Origin: Tupaia tana
Lineage: Eukaryota > Chordata > Mammalia > Scandentia > Tupaiidae
Length of the DNA stretch: 64,000 bases
Assembly (NCBI GenBank): GCA_026018925.1
Contig: JAKSZU010000008.1
Coordinates: 7,740,415-7,804,414 of the forward strand
Reading direction: 5' to 3'
Positions 54,419 through 64,000 of the stretch are shown in pieces. The stretch's first letter is position 1. Each line of letters opens with the position of its first letter. The notes under the pieces were generated by a model, which made no database searches, was not told the DNA's origin, and was given only the letters and a program-made list of their open reading frames with translations. A program made the position numbers and the translations under genes.

Positions 54419-54466
<48 letters not shown>
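54400..54466. repeat. (AC)n followed by (TA)n microsatellite
   Basis: About 20 bp of AC repeats, then more than 40 bp of AT repeats, just left of the L1 fragment. Confidence 0.97.
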
Positions 54467-54468
<2 letters not shown>

Positions 54469-55010
54469 ATATCATTCTCCAAAGTGGTTGTACTAATTTA
54501 CATTCCCACCAACAATGCAGAAGGGTTCTCTCTTCACCACAGCCCCTCCAGCACTTATAATTCTTTTTTTTTTAATTTTATCCATTCTGACTGGGGGTGA
54601 GTGTATCTCACTGTGGTTTTGATTTACATTTCCCTTGTGATAAGAGATGTTGAACATGTTTTCATATTCCTTTTGGCTGTTCTGTATGTCTTCCTTGGAG
54701 AACTGTCTGTTCAGTTCATTTTCCCATCTTTTAATTGGATTTTTTTGTGTGTATAAGCTCTTTGAGTTCCCTGTATATTCTGGTTATCAGTCCCTTATTT
54801 GAGGTTAGTTTGCAAATATATTCTACCAATCTGAGGGTTCTCGCTTCACTCTAGTTATTATTTCTTTTGCTGTCCAGAAGCACTGTAAGCCTAATGTAGC
54901 CCCACTTGTCTATTTTTGGGATTACTGCCCATGCTTTGGGAGTCTTCTTTAAGAAGTCTTTGCCAACTCCAAGATCTCTAAGAGTTATCCCTGTTTTCTA
55001 AGTTTCCTGA
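54467..55010 (-). mobile_element. Old L1 fragment, antisense
   Basis: L1 phrases in antisense: AAAGTGGTTGTACTAATTTA, CATTCCCACCAACAATGCAG, CTTTTGGCTGTTCTGTATGT and TTTGCTGTCCAGAAGCACTG. It corresponds to the ORF2-3'UTR end. The simple repeat to its left sits at its 5'-truncated or rearranged side. Confidence 0.88.
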
Positions 55011-55399
55011 AGAAAAACACAAATGTTAACTTTGTAATAGTCAAAATTACAATTCAGTCTAATATATGGAAACCTGAGGAATAATCAAACATCTAAAAAT
55101 CGGTCAAGGTAAAAAAGTCAAAGAAAATCAAGGTTGAGCTGGAAATGTGAATGTGTGGCCTAGGAGCAGACAGCGGCTCCGGACAGCACCCAGGGGAGCC
55201 GCTGCCACTAGTGGTCAGACAGACCTTTACTTCTCTTTCATGTGTGATGAGGTTGTGTGTGTATGTGTGTATGCGTGTACATATGACTGTGAATCAGGGT
55301 AATAGAAATAATCTTTTCTCATGGAAAAGAGAATTAAAGTACAAGCTTATTTTGGTGCAAAAAATTCTGAAGCCTACGTGTAGCTTTTTCCATGACCTT
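55011..55399. other. Intronic stretch, no feature recognised
   Basis: Includes a GT-rich patch (GTGTGTATGTGTGTATGCGT near 55255). Nothing else assigned. Confidence 0.45.
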
Positions 55400-55597
55400 T
55401 TTTTTTTTTTTTTTAATTATTTATTTTATTTTTTATTTATTCATTCATTTATTTTTTAACTTGACCAGAGAGAGACAGAGGGTGAGAGTGAGAGAGAGAG
55501 AGGAAGTGAGAAAGCAAGCCACCAGATTCAGGACTTGAACCCTGGTCGGCCATGTGGGAGTGTCCAGCGCCTTAACCACCATGCCATCTGCTGGTCC
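55400..55597 (-). mobile_element. Short tRNA-derived SINE, antisense
   Basis: T-rich tail, TTTATTCATTCATTTATTTT, then AACTTGACCAGAGAGAGACA, CAAGCCACCAGATTCAGGAC and a head ending CATCTGCTGGTCCC. Same type as 2946-3126 and 60436-60591. Confidence 0.9.
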
Positions 55598-55624
55598 CTT
55601 CCATGACCTTTTGAAAACTCTCTG

Positions 55625-55800
55625 GAGAGAGGGAGTGTGCGTGTGTGTTCAGACATGCTCATGCACCATCCTCCGGCCTCAGCCTCCCAAGTAGCTGGAA
55701 CTGGAAGCACACGCCCCCCACCCCCCCGCCCGGCTTTTAGGTGAACTGAATCCAGGCCTCCCTCGTGGCATCAACCAGGGCACACTACCACAGCTGAGCA
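55625..55800 (-). mobile_element. tRNA-Ala/7SL composite SINE, antisense
   Basis: On the minus strand, GCTCAGCTGTGGTAGTGTGC and CCTGGATTCAGTTCAC resemble tRNA-Ala A- and B-box regions. CCGGGCGGGGGGGTGGGGGG and CAGCTACTTGGGAGGCTGAG then match the start of 7SL RNA and Alu. Fused tRNA/7SL SINEs are known only from Euarchontoglires. No clean tail or duplication was found, so the edges are approximate. Confidence 0.72.
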
Positions 55801-56723
55801 CATGATTATATTTTAATTATTTTCAACAATTTTACTCACTAAAATGGTAGTTTTAGTGGAGTACTAAAATACACCATTTATAAAAACTCATTTTGATTTA
55901 AATCAAAACAAACATGCTTAGAGACAACGTAGTTTTCGTTTTCTGCCTGACATAAAAGTCAACAACTCCAAAAGAACTTTGTAAGACTCGATTAATCCAT
56001 ATTTTTAGAACACAATAGCATATTTTGAGTAAAAAGCTTCTAGTTTAGGTAAGCAGTAATGCAGTCTTTACCTGCCTGGTTTAATAAAGACAGCTAGGTA
56101 ACCTGCATCAAGATACTGATCCAAACCCCTTCTACATTTTGGAATAGCCTTTGCAGAATACTCACTTTCCTCATAGTATTTTATTTAATCTCCTGTTAAT
56201 GTGATACTGAAATAAAATGCTATAACTTGAGTGATTTTCATTCTCTGGCACACAGAGCCATAGAGATCTGTAAGTCACAACAACATAGAGGTCACATTTG
56301 AATCTAATATCCCTTCAAATTCTATTTTCTTTATGAAGAAAAAATAGAAAAATACTGACACTGAGCTTCTCCACTCATGTGAAGGAGATTTATCACAATT
56401 AAAACATTAAAGTTAAAATAGCTTGGCACATAATTAGAGACTAGGAGAGAAAAAGACGTTCTCTCATTAGCTAGACAATGATAATGAGCAAACGAACCAG
56501 TTTCTGTCTATACTGAAATTCGCTCTTCTTTTTGTAATCAAGTATGGATAAAATGTACTATGAGACTAAGCCATTTCTGAATTCAAGAAAAAATTCAAAT
56601 CTAAATATTTCATCTTTAACACATGATTATGTATAAAAAATTCTCAACCAAAATTTTTCCCCCATTGGTGAAAAGAAAACCTATTTCACACGTGTTTTTT
56701 TCTTTGTATCAGACACAGACATT
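55801..56723. other. Intronic AT-rich stretch, no feature recognised
   Basis: No open frame of note; no repeat assigned. Confidence 0.45.
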
Positions 56724-56740
56724 AAAAATTAACTAAGGAA

Positions 56741-56997
56741 GGACCAGCAGTTAGCGTAATGGCTATGACGCTGGACTCCCACGTAGTCGACCACAGTTCG
56801 AGTCCTGGACCCAGTGGCTTACACTCATGCCAGGCGCATGTGTGTGCGTGCCCAAGATCCCGAGGAGAATGGAGGAGAAGGGATTGCGGCATGGCCATCC
56901 CCCCCTGGGGGTGATTTCTCGCTTTCTCTCTCTCTCTCTTTCTCTGTCTTTCTGGTGAGTGCACATGCCCTATGGCAAAAACCTCTCAAAAAAAAAA
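56741..56997 (+). mobile_element. Young tRNA-derived SINE with perfect target-site duplication
   Basis: Near-consensus dominant subfamily: GGACCAGCAGTTAGCGTAAT, GTAGTCGACCACAGTTCGAG. AAAAATTAACTAAGGAA is duplicated at 56724-56740 and 56998-57014. Confidence 0.95.
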
Positions 56998-57433
56998 AAA
57001 AATTAACTAAGGAAAATCCTAAACTCACCAACAAACTCTTTAAAAGAACTACTAAAATGAAATGGCTTTTCATTAAGAAAACAAGAATTACATTTCAGCT
57101 ACTCTAATTTCAACAAAAAAGAAAAATAAAACTTTCACAGTAACTTTAGACAAGTATCTGGCAAATACAAGCTCACTCGTTCCAACAGCCAAAACTCTAT
57201 TGAATGTCATCATTCTTTAATTCCATTGAAAGGCATAAACTTCCTAAGAGATATCAAATTTTAAATAATTTATTAATGATAAAAATATCTAGCCTGGGAT
57301 AAAATGAAACAAAGAGAGAAATTTAGTGAAGTATTCTATGTTTTACTGACAGACTAGAAGTTTTTCTCTCCCACACTTAAAAAATACATTAAAAACTATT
57401 TTTAGAGTCCCCTTTTTACACTGAGGATTTGAA

Positions 57434-57690
57434 GATTTAAGAGAAAGAAAGAAAGAAAGAAAGAAAGGAAAGGAAAGGAAGGAAGGAAGGAAGGAAGGAA
57501 GGAAGGAAGGAAGGAAGGAAGGAAGGAAGAGGGAGGAAGGGAGGGAGGGGGGAAGGGGAAGGGAAGGGAAGGGAAGGGAAGGGAAGGGGGAAAAGAAGGA
57601 AAAGAAAAGAAAGAAAGAGAAGAGAAGAGAAGAGAAGAGAAGAGAAGAGAAGAGAAGAGAAGAAAGAGGGAGGGAGGGAGGAAGTAAGTT
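57434..57690. repeat. Pure purine tract (GAAA/GGAA/GGGAA/GAGAA)n
   Basis: About 250 bp with essentially only A and G on the plus strand, in blocks: (GAAA)n, (GGAA)n, (GGGAA)n, then (GAGAA)n. The minus-strand open frame across it (57343-57711) is a low-complexity Leu/Pro/Ser artefact. Confidence 0.97.
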
Positions 57691-57829
57691 AGTTCTCAGC
57701 CCATCAAGCACTGCCAGAACAGCCTCTGAAATCTGAGATCCAGCCTGGCCCCCGCCTAGCTACCTAGCCCACCATGAGAGCCCACCAAAGTGCTCCTCTT
57801 GCTTCACACTACCCCTATACAGCCATTTC

Positions 57830-58007
57830 ACAGAGTAGCCAGAGTGATCGTTTTAAAACACAAATCAGACCATCATTCCTCCTTTAGAAAAACCTTTCGA
57901 TGGCTTTCAATCCATCTTACAAAAAACAAGACTGAAAAGTTATCTGTGGAGGGTGACTTACATGGTAATATCCTTAACTTGATGGACTTGCAGCACATGC
58001 ATGCTTT
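57830..58007 (+). mobile_element. L2 fragment, left part
   Basis: CCAGAGTGATCGTTTTAAAA, CACAAATCAGACCATCATTC and CGATGGCTTTCAATCCATCT follow the L2 consensus order. It is split from 58370-58775 by the SINE at 58021. Confidence 0.75.
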
Positions 58008-58020
58008 GAAAAACCCTACT

Positions 58021-58273
58021 GGGCACAGCAGGTGGCACAGCGGTTAAGGCGCTGCACTCCCACATGGTTTACTGCTTTTTGAGTCCCAGACCTAGGTGCC
58101 TGAAAATCACACTGGGCACATGTGCGTGCGTGCCCAAAATCCCAGGAGGAAAATAGAGAAGGGATTGCAGCATGGCCATTCCCCCGGGGGGTGATTTCTC
58201 ACTTTCCCTCTTTCTACGTCTCTCTCTCTGACAAGCACATGTACCCTATGGCAAAAACCTTGAAAGGAAAAAT
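58021..58273 (+). mobile_element. tRNA-derived SINE inserted into an L2
   Basis: Head GGGCACAGCAGGTGGCACAG, a CATTCCCCCGGGGGGTGATT core. GAAAAACCCTACT (58008-58020) and GAAAAACCATACT (58274-58286) flank it with one mismatch. Confidence 0.92.
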
Positions 58274-58369
58274 GAAAAACCATACTATATGCTACAGAGA
58301 CATATAATGATTAAATATAAATTTAAAAAGAAAAAGGAAAAAGTTACATAAAATAATTTGAGAGTCTAA

Positions 58370-58775
58370 TGATAGCCTTTCCGACCCTGCGAGATCAGGT
58401 CTTGCCTGCCTTTCCTCAACCATACTTTCCCACGCTGGCTCTTTTACCACCCTTTGAGTTCCTCAACCTGGGCCCTGGCACGTGGGGCCAGACAGTTACT
58501 CACAGCGGGGGCCGTCAGCAGACCATACGATGCTCACCAGCATGCCTGGTCTCTGCCCACTAGGTGCTCATAGCAGCACTACCCCAAGGGTCACAATCAA
58601 AACCATGTTTCCACATATGGCTTTCATGAGCGAAGCTCACTCCTGCTTCAGGGCCTTCTCCTGCCTCATTCCCTTGAACATGTTAGCCCAGGAACGGCAC
58701 TGGATGGCTGGTTCCTTATCATCACCATCTCAGCCTCACTGTTTTGGCCTCCTTTGAGAGGCCCTTCCTAGTCAT
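58370..58775 (+). mobile_element. L2 fragment, right part
   Basis: CTCACTCCTGCTTCAGGGCC, GCCTCCTTTGAGAGGCCCTT and CCTAGTCATCC match the familiar L2 3' region. Confidence 0.75.
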
Positions 58776-59353
58776 CCTAGGTCAAAGATGACCCAGAATC
58801 ATCATATCTACAGTCCCACGCCGAACCTATTAGGGGACAAAGGAGGTGCTCAAAAGCGGACAGAAGGCACACATGTCAGAAGAGTGCCAGAGGAAAACTA
58901 CCGTAACTAAACAGGCTGCCACGGCAGCCCAGCTGGCCTGCCACGCTGCGCGTGCCTGAATCTACACGTGCACCCGTTCTGATGCACCGCTGCCTTTTTC
59001 TTTTGGAAGCACTGCTAGCGTTACTGTCAGGTACAGGCAATGTATATTTGTTCCTTGGGCTTTAACAAAAGCAGTCCAGTCCCTAGAGCACCCTCCCAAG
59101 GGGTGAGTAACAGAGTGGCATTTCCCAATCAGAAAAGGGCTGAGAGCACAGAGCAGCCAACCACAGCTACCAACAGCCATGCCAGAGGGGTCCTCGGTGG
59201 TGCCATCACGTCCACAAAGGGCTCCCCGTTATGTCTGCGCAGTGTCCCCTTCGTTCGTCTTACATGAGTGCAACAAGGTCAGTCATTTTGATCTCAAAAA
59301 TAAAAACGAGTAAGAGAAAAGTGTGACATTGAATAACTTCAAAAGCAAAAAGT
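58776..59353. other. Intronic stretch, no feature recognised
   Basis: Unique-looking; minor open frames only. Confidence 0.45.
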
Positions 59354-59355
59354 TA

Positions 59356-59434
59356 TTGGGTCATCAGAAAAGTCATGGCGTATTTTTCTGTTTTTCTATG
59401 AAAAAAATATGTCATGACTTTTCTGAAAACCCAA
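59356..59434 (+). mobile_element. Mariner-type MITE, copy E (79 bp)
   Basis: The best-preserved hairpin: TTGGGTCATCAGAAAAGTCA on the left and TGACTTTTCTGAAAACCCAA on the right, with a short loop. TA precedes at 59354-59355; the right flank is CA. Confidence 0.82.
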
Positions 59435-59887
59435 CACAATGAACGAAATGTGAAAGCTGAATCTGACTGGTCAGTCCGTCAGCTTTTCGTGCTTTTATGA
59501 AAATGAACTGGAGAAATCTGTTCGGGTTAACCAGATGCTGAATAGTTAAATCTGGCAAAATCGCAGGGCCTTGGAAGGAATCAGGAGTCGAAATGCATCC
59601 TCTTCAGCTCCAAAGGAGATGGACTCCCTATGTGACAAACGTCCTTTCTCTGACTTTGGAGTTATTTCTGACACTTCCTCTTTCAATATACTCCTGAGGT
59701 CATCAATGCAGTTCATCTCTTTAAAATTATGTCATTGCTCTGAATGAGTAAAACTTGCTTCTAGATTTTTAATCAAAATTACTAATAAATTATAAAAACA
59801 ACCATCGTCAGAGTGTTCCCCCGAGAGTGTTGGGAACGGGCAACAAGAAGGTGAGACCAGGGCGCGGTGCGCGAAGTCGCGACATAC

Positions 59888-60001
59888 CAGTTGTGCACCA
59901 TGAGCTTCTGCACGGCCAGCAGGGCGTTGTAGCGGACCTGCTGGTCCTCGTGGTGCATGTGGTTCATGACCAGCTGCTTCCCGCCGAGCTGCTCGATGAC
60001 C
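59888..60001 (-). CDS. ATP6V1H: ATP6V1H penultimate exon (V-ATPase subunit H)
   Basis: Read on the minus strand, a TTTGTGTTCCACAG acceptor precedes G (third base of an Arg codon), then 37 codons starting [20 protein letters not shown] and ending QKLMVHN. TG of the Trp codon and the donor GTATGT follow. The 114-bp exon corresponds to human residues about 427-463, in the C-terminal HEAT-like domain that contacts the V1 stalk. It is identical to the human protein as I remember it, consistent with strong constraint. The frame continues into 21368. The upstream exon ending in GKR must lie beyond 64000; I did not find it in the window. Confidence 0.97.
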
Positions 60002-60194
60002 CTGTGGAACACAAAGGCTGGGTGAGCACGCCTTCCCTCCAACTCACGCTGCTCGGAAACAGAAAGCTCAAGTGCTAAACCCCGAAGTTACCAACCACGT
60101 AAGTAAACCAAGGCACACGTCTTCTGTACACCGTTCTCTCTGGGTCACAGACTTAGAGGACTCAAATATTTATTCTGAGCAATTTCTTTTAGAA

Positions 60195-60425
60195 TATTTT
60201 TTGGGGGAGAGGTTTTTGCTACAGGGTGCATGTGCTCGCCAGAGAGACAGAAAGAGAGAAATCACCCCCCAGAAGGGATGGCCACGCTGCAATCCCTTCC
60301 CCTCCAGTGTCCTCTCACGCACGCACACGGGCCCAGCGTGAGTTTAAGCCACCGGGTCCAGGACTTGAACTGCGGTGGACTACATGGGGCCCACTGACAT
60401 AACCATTACTCCAACTGCTGGTCCC
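60195..60425 (-). mobile_element. tRNA-derived SINE, antisense
   Basis: Antisense copy: GGTTTTTGCTACAGGGTGCA, a CACCCCCCAGAAGGGATGGC core, AAGCCACCGGGTCCAGGACT and a head ending CAACTGCTGGTCCC. Confidence 0.9.
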
Positions 60426-60435
60426 TCTTTTAGAA

Positions 60436-60591
60436 TTATTCATTTAACTTTATTTATTCATTCATTTATTTTTAGTTTGACTAGAGAGAGATAGAGAAAG
60501 TGAGAAAGCAAACCATCAGGTCCAGGATTCAAACTGTGGTCGGCCATGTTGGAGTGTCCAACGCCTTAACCAACATACCACCGCTGGTCCC
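60436..60591 (-). mobile_element. Short tRNA-derived SINE, antisense
   Basis: TTATTTATTCATTCATTTAT, then AGTTTGACTAGAGAGAGATA, CAAACCATCAGGTCCAGGAT and a head ending CCGCTGGTCCC. It sits next to a long-type copy of the same orientation. Confidence 0.88.
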
Positions 60592-60654
60592 AAGTATGCA
60601 AATATTTCTCATTTGAATTCATAATTTAAAAATCCAACTTTTACTCTCACTTTT

Positions 60655-60915
60655 CTTTTGTTGTTGTTTTCTTTTGGCTATAGGACATGTACACTCACTA
60701 GAGACAGAGAATGAGAGGAAAAAGCACCCTCCCTCCACCACGTTCCCCATCCCACAGTCTCTTCTCTCCCATTTCTCCATCCCTTTGGTATTTTGGGCAC
60801 ACACGCATGCACACCTTGTGTGTTCGCCAACCCACCAGGTCCAGTACTTGAACTGCGTGGTTGATAACGTGGGATCCAGCAGCCTTAACCACCAGGCCAC
60901 AGAGCCATCTTTATT
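60655..60915 (-). mobile_element. Diverged tRNA-derived SINE, antisense
   Basis: Antisense copy: TTTTGGCTATAGGACATGTA, CCCATCCCACAGTCTCTTCT, CAACCCACCAGGTCCAGTAC and a head ending CCAGGCCACAGAGCC. The head matches the minor GGATCCCAC subfamily. Confidence 0.8.
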
Positions 60916-62177
60916 CTCACTTCCTAAGACAGGAAAATATCTACCTGGATAACTCACAGACGGTATTCGAGATTATAGCTTTCTAGGTAGAGGAGTATTA
61001 ACTTCTTTACTAATATTTTTGGCTTACTTAGAGTCAGTACTAAACACCATCTAACGTTCGAGTCCACCATGCGACAGGTAGGGTCTGAGATATGTCTCCT
61101 GCACATAGCAGGAGACAGGAGGTTAAAGAGCACCCATGTTAATTTCCTGGAAAAAACTTGATCTCAAGATAGCTGCGCTTTCTCATAGCAAGGGATATGC
61201 CACGTGACCTCCTGGGCAGGGAGGTGAAGGAGAAAACACACGTCTTCCAGAGCACCGACACCGCGTCCTAGCATCACACCTCGCACCTGGAAATCCACCC
61301 ACGACAGGCAACAGAAACAAAGTAAGTGTGGCTGTCTGCCTCATACACAGAAAGAGGCTCTCTTCCTTCGCAATGGTGTGGTCACAGACAGAGCTGTGGA
61401 GTCTTTCCGCTCTAGAGAAACAGTGTGGACTTCCCTGTCCATTCTGCATCCACCAGTTCTACCTGGTGACAGGCGACAACTTAAAACACTAGGGCATCTG
61501 GTGACTTAAGACAAATTCTGATCAGTAAGGCATCTCTGATCAAGAAGATAATTCAGGGAGGTCGAGGGAGGGAGGGGCCTTTATGTAGCACCTTCTCATA
61601 TTTTATTTTTGGTTTTAAGTAGCTCTTTAAGAAAGTATTGAACTCAGGGAAAAAGAGTGGGCTGCAAGTATAAGCAAATGTGACTGAGCACACCCGTGCC
61701 GAGCACTGTGCTCGAGGGCGTTCCCTTGGCAACATATCTGGCTCCCTAATTACTGGACATGTTACACAAGGCGAAGCATTTACCGCTAGTGAACTCCTCC
61801 CCGCCCAACAGGAAGCCCAAGGATGCCTCCTTCACAGCGCGGCTGGGAAAGTTCAGGACGGGACGACTGTGTCCCTGCAGCGTGGTCAGCGCAGGTCTGC
61901 TGCTGTGATGAAGATGGTGCTGAGGATACAAAGGCTGCTAACCTCAATCCAACCCCCTCGCTGCAGTCAAAGTGATCTTCGCAAAATAATGCATACGTTC
62001 AACCTGCAGCACCTCACAACCTCTTGTGCTTAAAACACTACACAGCACTTCAGCACTACACTTGGGTGCCATTTTAAAGAGTGACATCACCAAAAGCAAA
62101 AAAAAAAAAAAGAAAAGAAAAGAAAAAAAGGCACAGAAATGCCAACAAGATGGCATTAAATAGCATAAAAGACTTGC
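60916..62177. other. Intronic stretch with possible L2-like pieces
   Basis: GTCAAAGTGATCTTCGCAAA near 61967 resembles L2, but the match is short. A 117-codon open frame (61680-62033 plus) has no recognisable domain. No gene called. Confidence 0.4.
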
Positions 62178-62347
62178 TGGCCTGGCCCCATAGCCTAGTG
62201 GTTGAGGAAGCTGGATCCCACATGGCCAACTGCAGTTTGACTACTGGCCCCAGTGGTTTGAAATACACGCCAAGCAAACTGTCTGTGTCTGTCTTTCACT
62301 TGCTCGCCCATAGAAGAAAGAAAGAAAGAAGTAAATTAACTAACTTT
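62178..62347 (+). mobile_element. tRNA-derived SINE, minor subfamily, internally deleted
   Basis: Head GGCCTGGCCCCATAGCCTAG with GCTGGATCCCACATGGCC. The core is missing; the copy jumps from GAAATACACGCCAAGCAAAC to GTCTGTCTTTCACTTGC and ends in (GAAA)n. Confidence 0.8.
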
Positions 62348-62524
62348 AAAAAAAGCTCGGTAAGTATTGATTTGAAGTTTACAAATAAATTCTAGATCAG
62401 ATCAGGTATCTGGAATGAAACGATTAGTCCGTCTCAGAAAGCTGTCATATTATATGCAAAACATGACTGATAAACAAAGAGCTCACACACCCTTTAGGAT
62501 GTATTAATGCGAGTGCATTTCTCC

Positions 62525-62640
62525 ATGCCGGTACTGTTCTGAACGCTTACTTTCCATCAAATGTAACCCTCACAACAAATCTACTCCCTGGCACTCTATA
62601 AAGCAGTGTTCTGGGCATTTTTAACCCATATTGCTACTCG
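62525..62640 (+). mobile_element. MIR relic
   Basis: CATGCCGGTACTGTTCTGAA, CGCTTACTTTCCATCAAATG and TAACCCTCACAACAAATC follow the MIR core order. Confidence 0.6.
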
Positions 62641-63518
62641 ATTTTCTCATATTACAACGATCAAAAGAAACTTAAAAGCCTTGCTTGCAGTATTAAAATA
62701 ATATAATAATTGATATTTATTTGTTAAGTATTCAAACTACACTTTACTGCTCTGCACCCCAGAGTCTGGCAGACCTTACAGAGAGTGGATTATCTCAGTC
62801 TAGTGAAACGTTTTACTATAAAATAAACAGACACTTCTCATCTTCTCCATTCTAGATACAACACTTAGGGGTGCACCAGCTTGCTGAGAGAAATGTCATT
62901 TGGGAGTAAATTTGAGATCTCTCAAAAAGCACGGGACTATTTTTGTTTGTTCTAAAGTTTTTTTCTCCCTCTCAATATAGCTGAAATAATTCAGATTAGT
63001 TTTTATATAAAATATGCTGATAAGGGTTCTACTGTTTAGCACTCTACGTATGGCAGTGTCAAGGCTAATGAAACTACGTAACACTATGTCTAATTCCACA
63101 CACCTTGCTAAAAATGCTCACATATAATTTATACAAAGGTAGATACTTTTATATCTATGTAGCAATATTTTGTAAAGAATCTAGACCATCAAAGAGCACA
63201 GAAACCATTCCTACATTGGTCTTCTTATAATGAAGAAGGAGGTCCTTAACGTTAATTTGTAAAAATAAAGAGACAATTTAGGAGACCTCTAAGATGTCTA
63301 AGCATGGAAGCCCTCCGTGTGGCTAACACTGGGAGAAAGTGCAGCACAGGCTTCACTGGGCTGTGAGCTCCCTGGGGCAATCGCCCGCACACGGCAGACA
63401 CTCAGTGGACCCCAGTGACTGTACAAATGACTCACTATGCAACACTCGGAATGCACATATGACGAAATGCTGTGAGCAGAATAAAACAGTAAGGAGCAAA
63501 CCTTAAAAGTACTTAAAT
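62641..63518. other. Intronic stretch, possible L2/MIR tail
   Basis: GCTGTGAGCTCCCTGGGGCA near 63361 and CAGACACTCAGTGGACC resemble a MIR/L2-type end. The rest is AT-rich and unassigned. Confidence 0.4.
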
Positions 63519-63765
63519 GTGGGATCAGCAGATGGCATAATGGTTATGTCACTGGACTTCCATGTAGTGAAGTTCAAGTCCCAGACCCAGTGGCTTAAAA
63601 CTCTGGCCTGGTGTATGTGCGTGTGTGCCCCAAATCCCAAAGACAGAGTCGAAAAGAGGGGACTGCGGTATAGCCAGTCCCCCTGGGAGGTGAAGTCTTG
63701 CTTTCTGTCTCTTTCTCTCCCGTGAGCGCACATGCCCTATAGCAAAACTATCTCTCTCAAAATTT
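63519..63765 (+). mobile_element. tRNA-derived SINE
   Basis: Head GTGGGATCAGCAGATGGCAT, GTAGTGAAGTTCAAGTCCC (a few bases lost before the B box), a CAGTCCCCCTGGGAGGTGAA core and an A-poor tail ending CTCTCAAAATTTAAAAACC. Confidence 0.88.
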
Positions 63766-63974
63766 AAAAACCTTAAATGTGTCAGCTAGCATTCCTCAAA
63801 AATCAGGTAAGTAATAAAAATATAAAGTAAAATTACCGGAAGTGGTTCTTTCCTGTCAGAGGTCAAAGAGAAATAACAGCATTCAGTGCTCCTGAGGGGA
63901 CCATCAAAACGGCACACTCACATACTGTCTGTGGGAGTCTGAAGGGGTCTACAATGCCTTTAAATCTCTAAGAT

Positions 63975-64000
63975 AGGCCAGTTAGTGGCATGGTGGCTGA
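63975..64000 (+). mobile_element. Start of a SINE cut by the window edge
   Basis: GATAGGCCAGTTAGTGGCAT then GGTGGCTGA resembles the first 25 bases of the dominant SINE head. The remainder is outside the window. Confidence 0.5.

Larger units (their letters stand above)
21369..59887 (-). other. ATP6V1H: ATP6V1H final intron
   Basis: About 38.5 kb between a GTATGT donor (59887 leftwards) and a TTTTATTTTAG acceptor ending at 21369. It contains over 30 SINEs, a HAL1-like element, a 5.4-kb SINE-derived satellite and L1, L2 and MIR fragments. No other coding exon was recognised inside it. Its boundaries follow from the phase-compatible exons. Confidence 0.9.
60002..64000 (-). other. ATP6V1H: ATP6V1H upstream intron (partial)
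   Basis: The interval from the acceptor of the penultimate exon to the window edge. It holds SINEs (60195, 60436, 60655, 62178, 63519, 63975), a MIR relic and L2-like pieces. No further ATP6V1H exon was found. Confidence 0.85.

Noticed and set aside
54400-54560. Open frame over the (TA)n/(AC)n microsatellite
   Set aside because: Low-complexity translation (TyrIle repeats) joined to an L1 relic.
57343-57711. 122-codon minus-strand frame rich in Leu, Pro, Ser and Phe
   Set aside because: A translation of the polypurine/polypyrimidine tract.

Overview
The window is nuclear DNA of a placental mammal. It carries two exons of ATP6V1H, a retrocopy of MORF4L1, MIR and L2 relics, L1 debris and about 50 tRNA-derived SINEs. 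The dominant SINE (head roughly GGACCAGCAGTTAGCGTAAT, body ending in a TCTCTGTCT-rich stretch and an A tail) resembles the CYN family of colugos as I remember it. A separate antisense element fuses a tRNA-Ala-like head to a 7SL (Alu-type) body, which points to Euarchontoglires. A colugo (Dermoptera) is my best guess, not a proven one.

Layout. 1-4780: degenerate 45-bp minisatellite. 4781-20820: intergenic DNA with the MORF4L1 retrocopy (5418-7130), a 51-bp minisatellite (14297-14725), a CpG-island-like stretch (15866-16305) and many SINEs. 20820-21368: last exon of ATP6V1H on the minus strand, with stop codon, 3'UTR and ATTAAA signal. 21369-59887: the final ATP6V1H intron, about 38.5 kb. 59888-60001: penultimate ATP6V1H exon. 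60002-64000: part of the preceding intron. The two exons join in phase and encode the C-terminus of V-ATPase subunit H. No other functional protein-coding host gene was recognised.

The intron holds the most unusual material. A target-site-flanked HAL1-like retrotransposon (25201-29034) has an intact L1-type ORF1, no ORF2, a repeated 5' leader and probably a 3' transduction. A 5.4-kb array (about 29520-34985) lies inside the tRNA-like head of a single SINE. Five short mariner-type hairpin elements occur in the window, three of them in this intron. There is also a 33-bp U2 snRNA retro-fragment and a SINE nested in a SINE. The 3'UTR of ATP6V1H has its own tandem repeat, whose unit includes a copy of the last codons and the stop.

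I saw no LTR retrovirus, CRISPR array, tRNA gene outside SINEs, or prokaryotic-style operon. Identifications come from reading alone; no alignment or database search was run, and repeat edges are good to a few bases unless target-site duplications are given.
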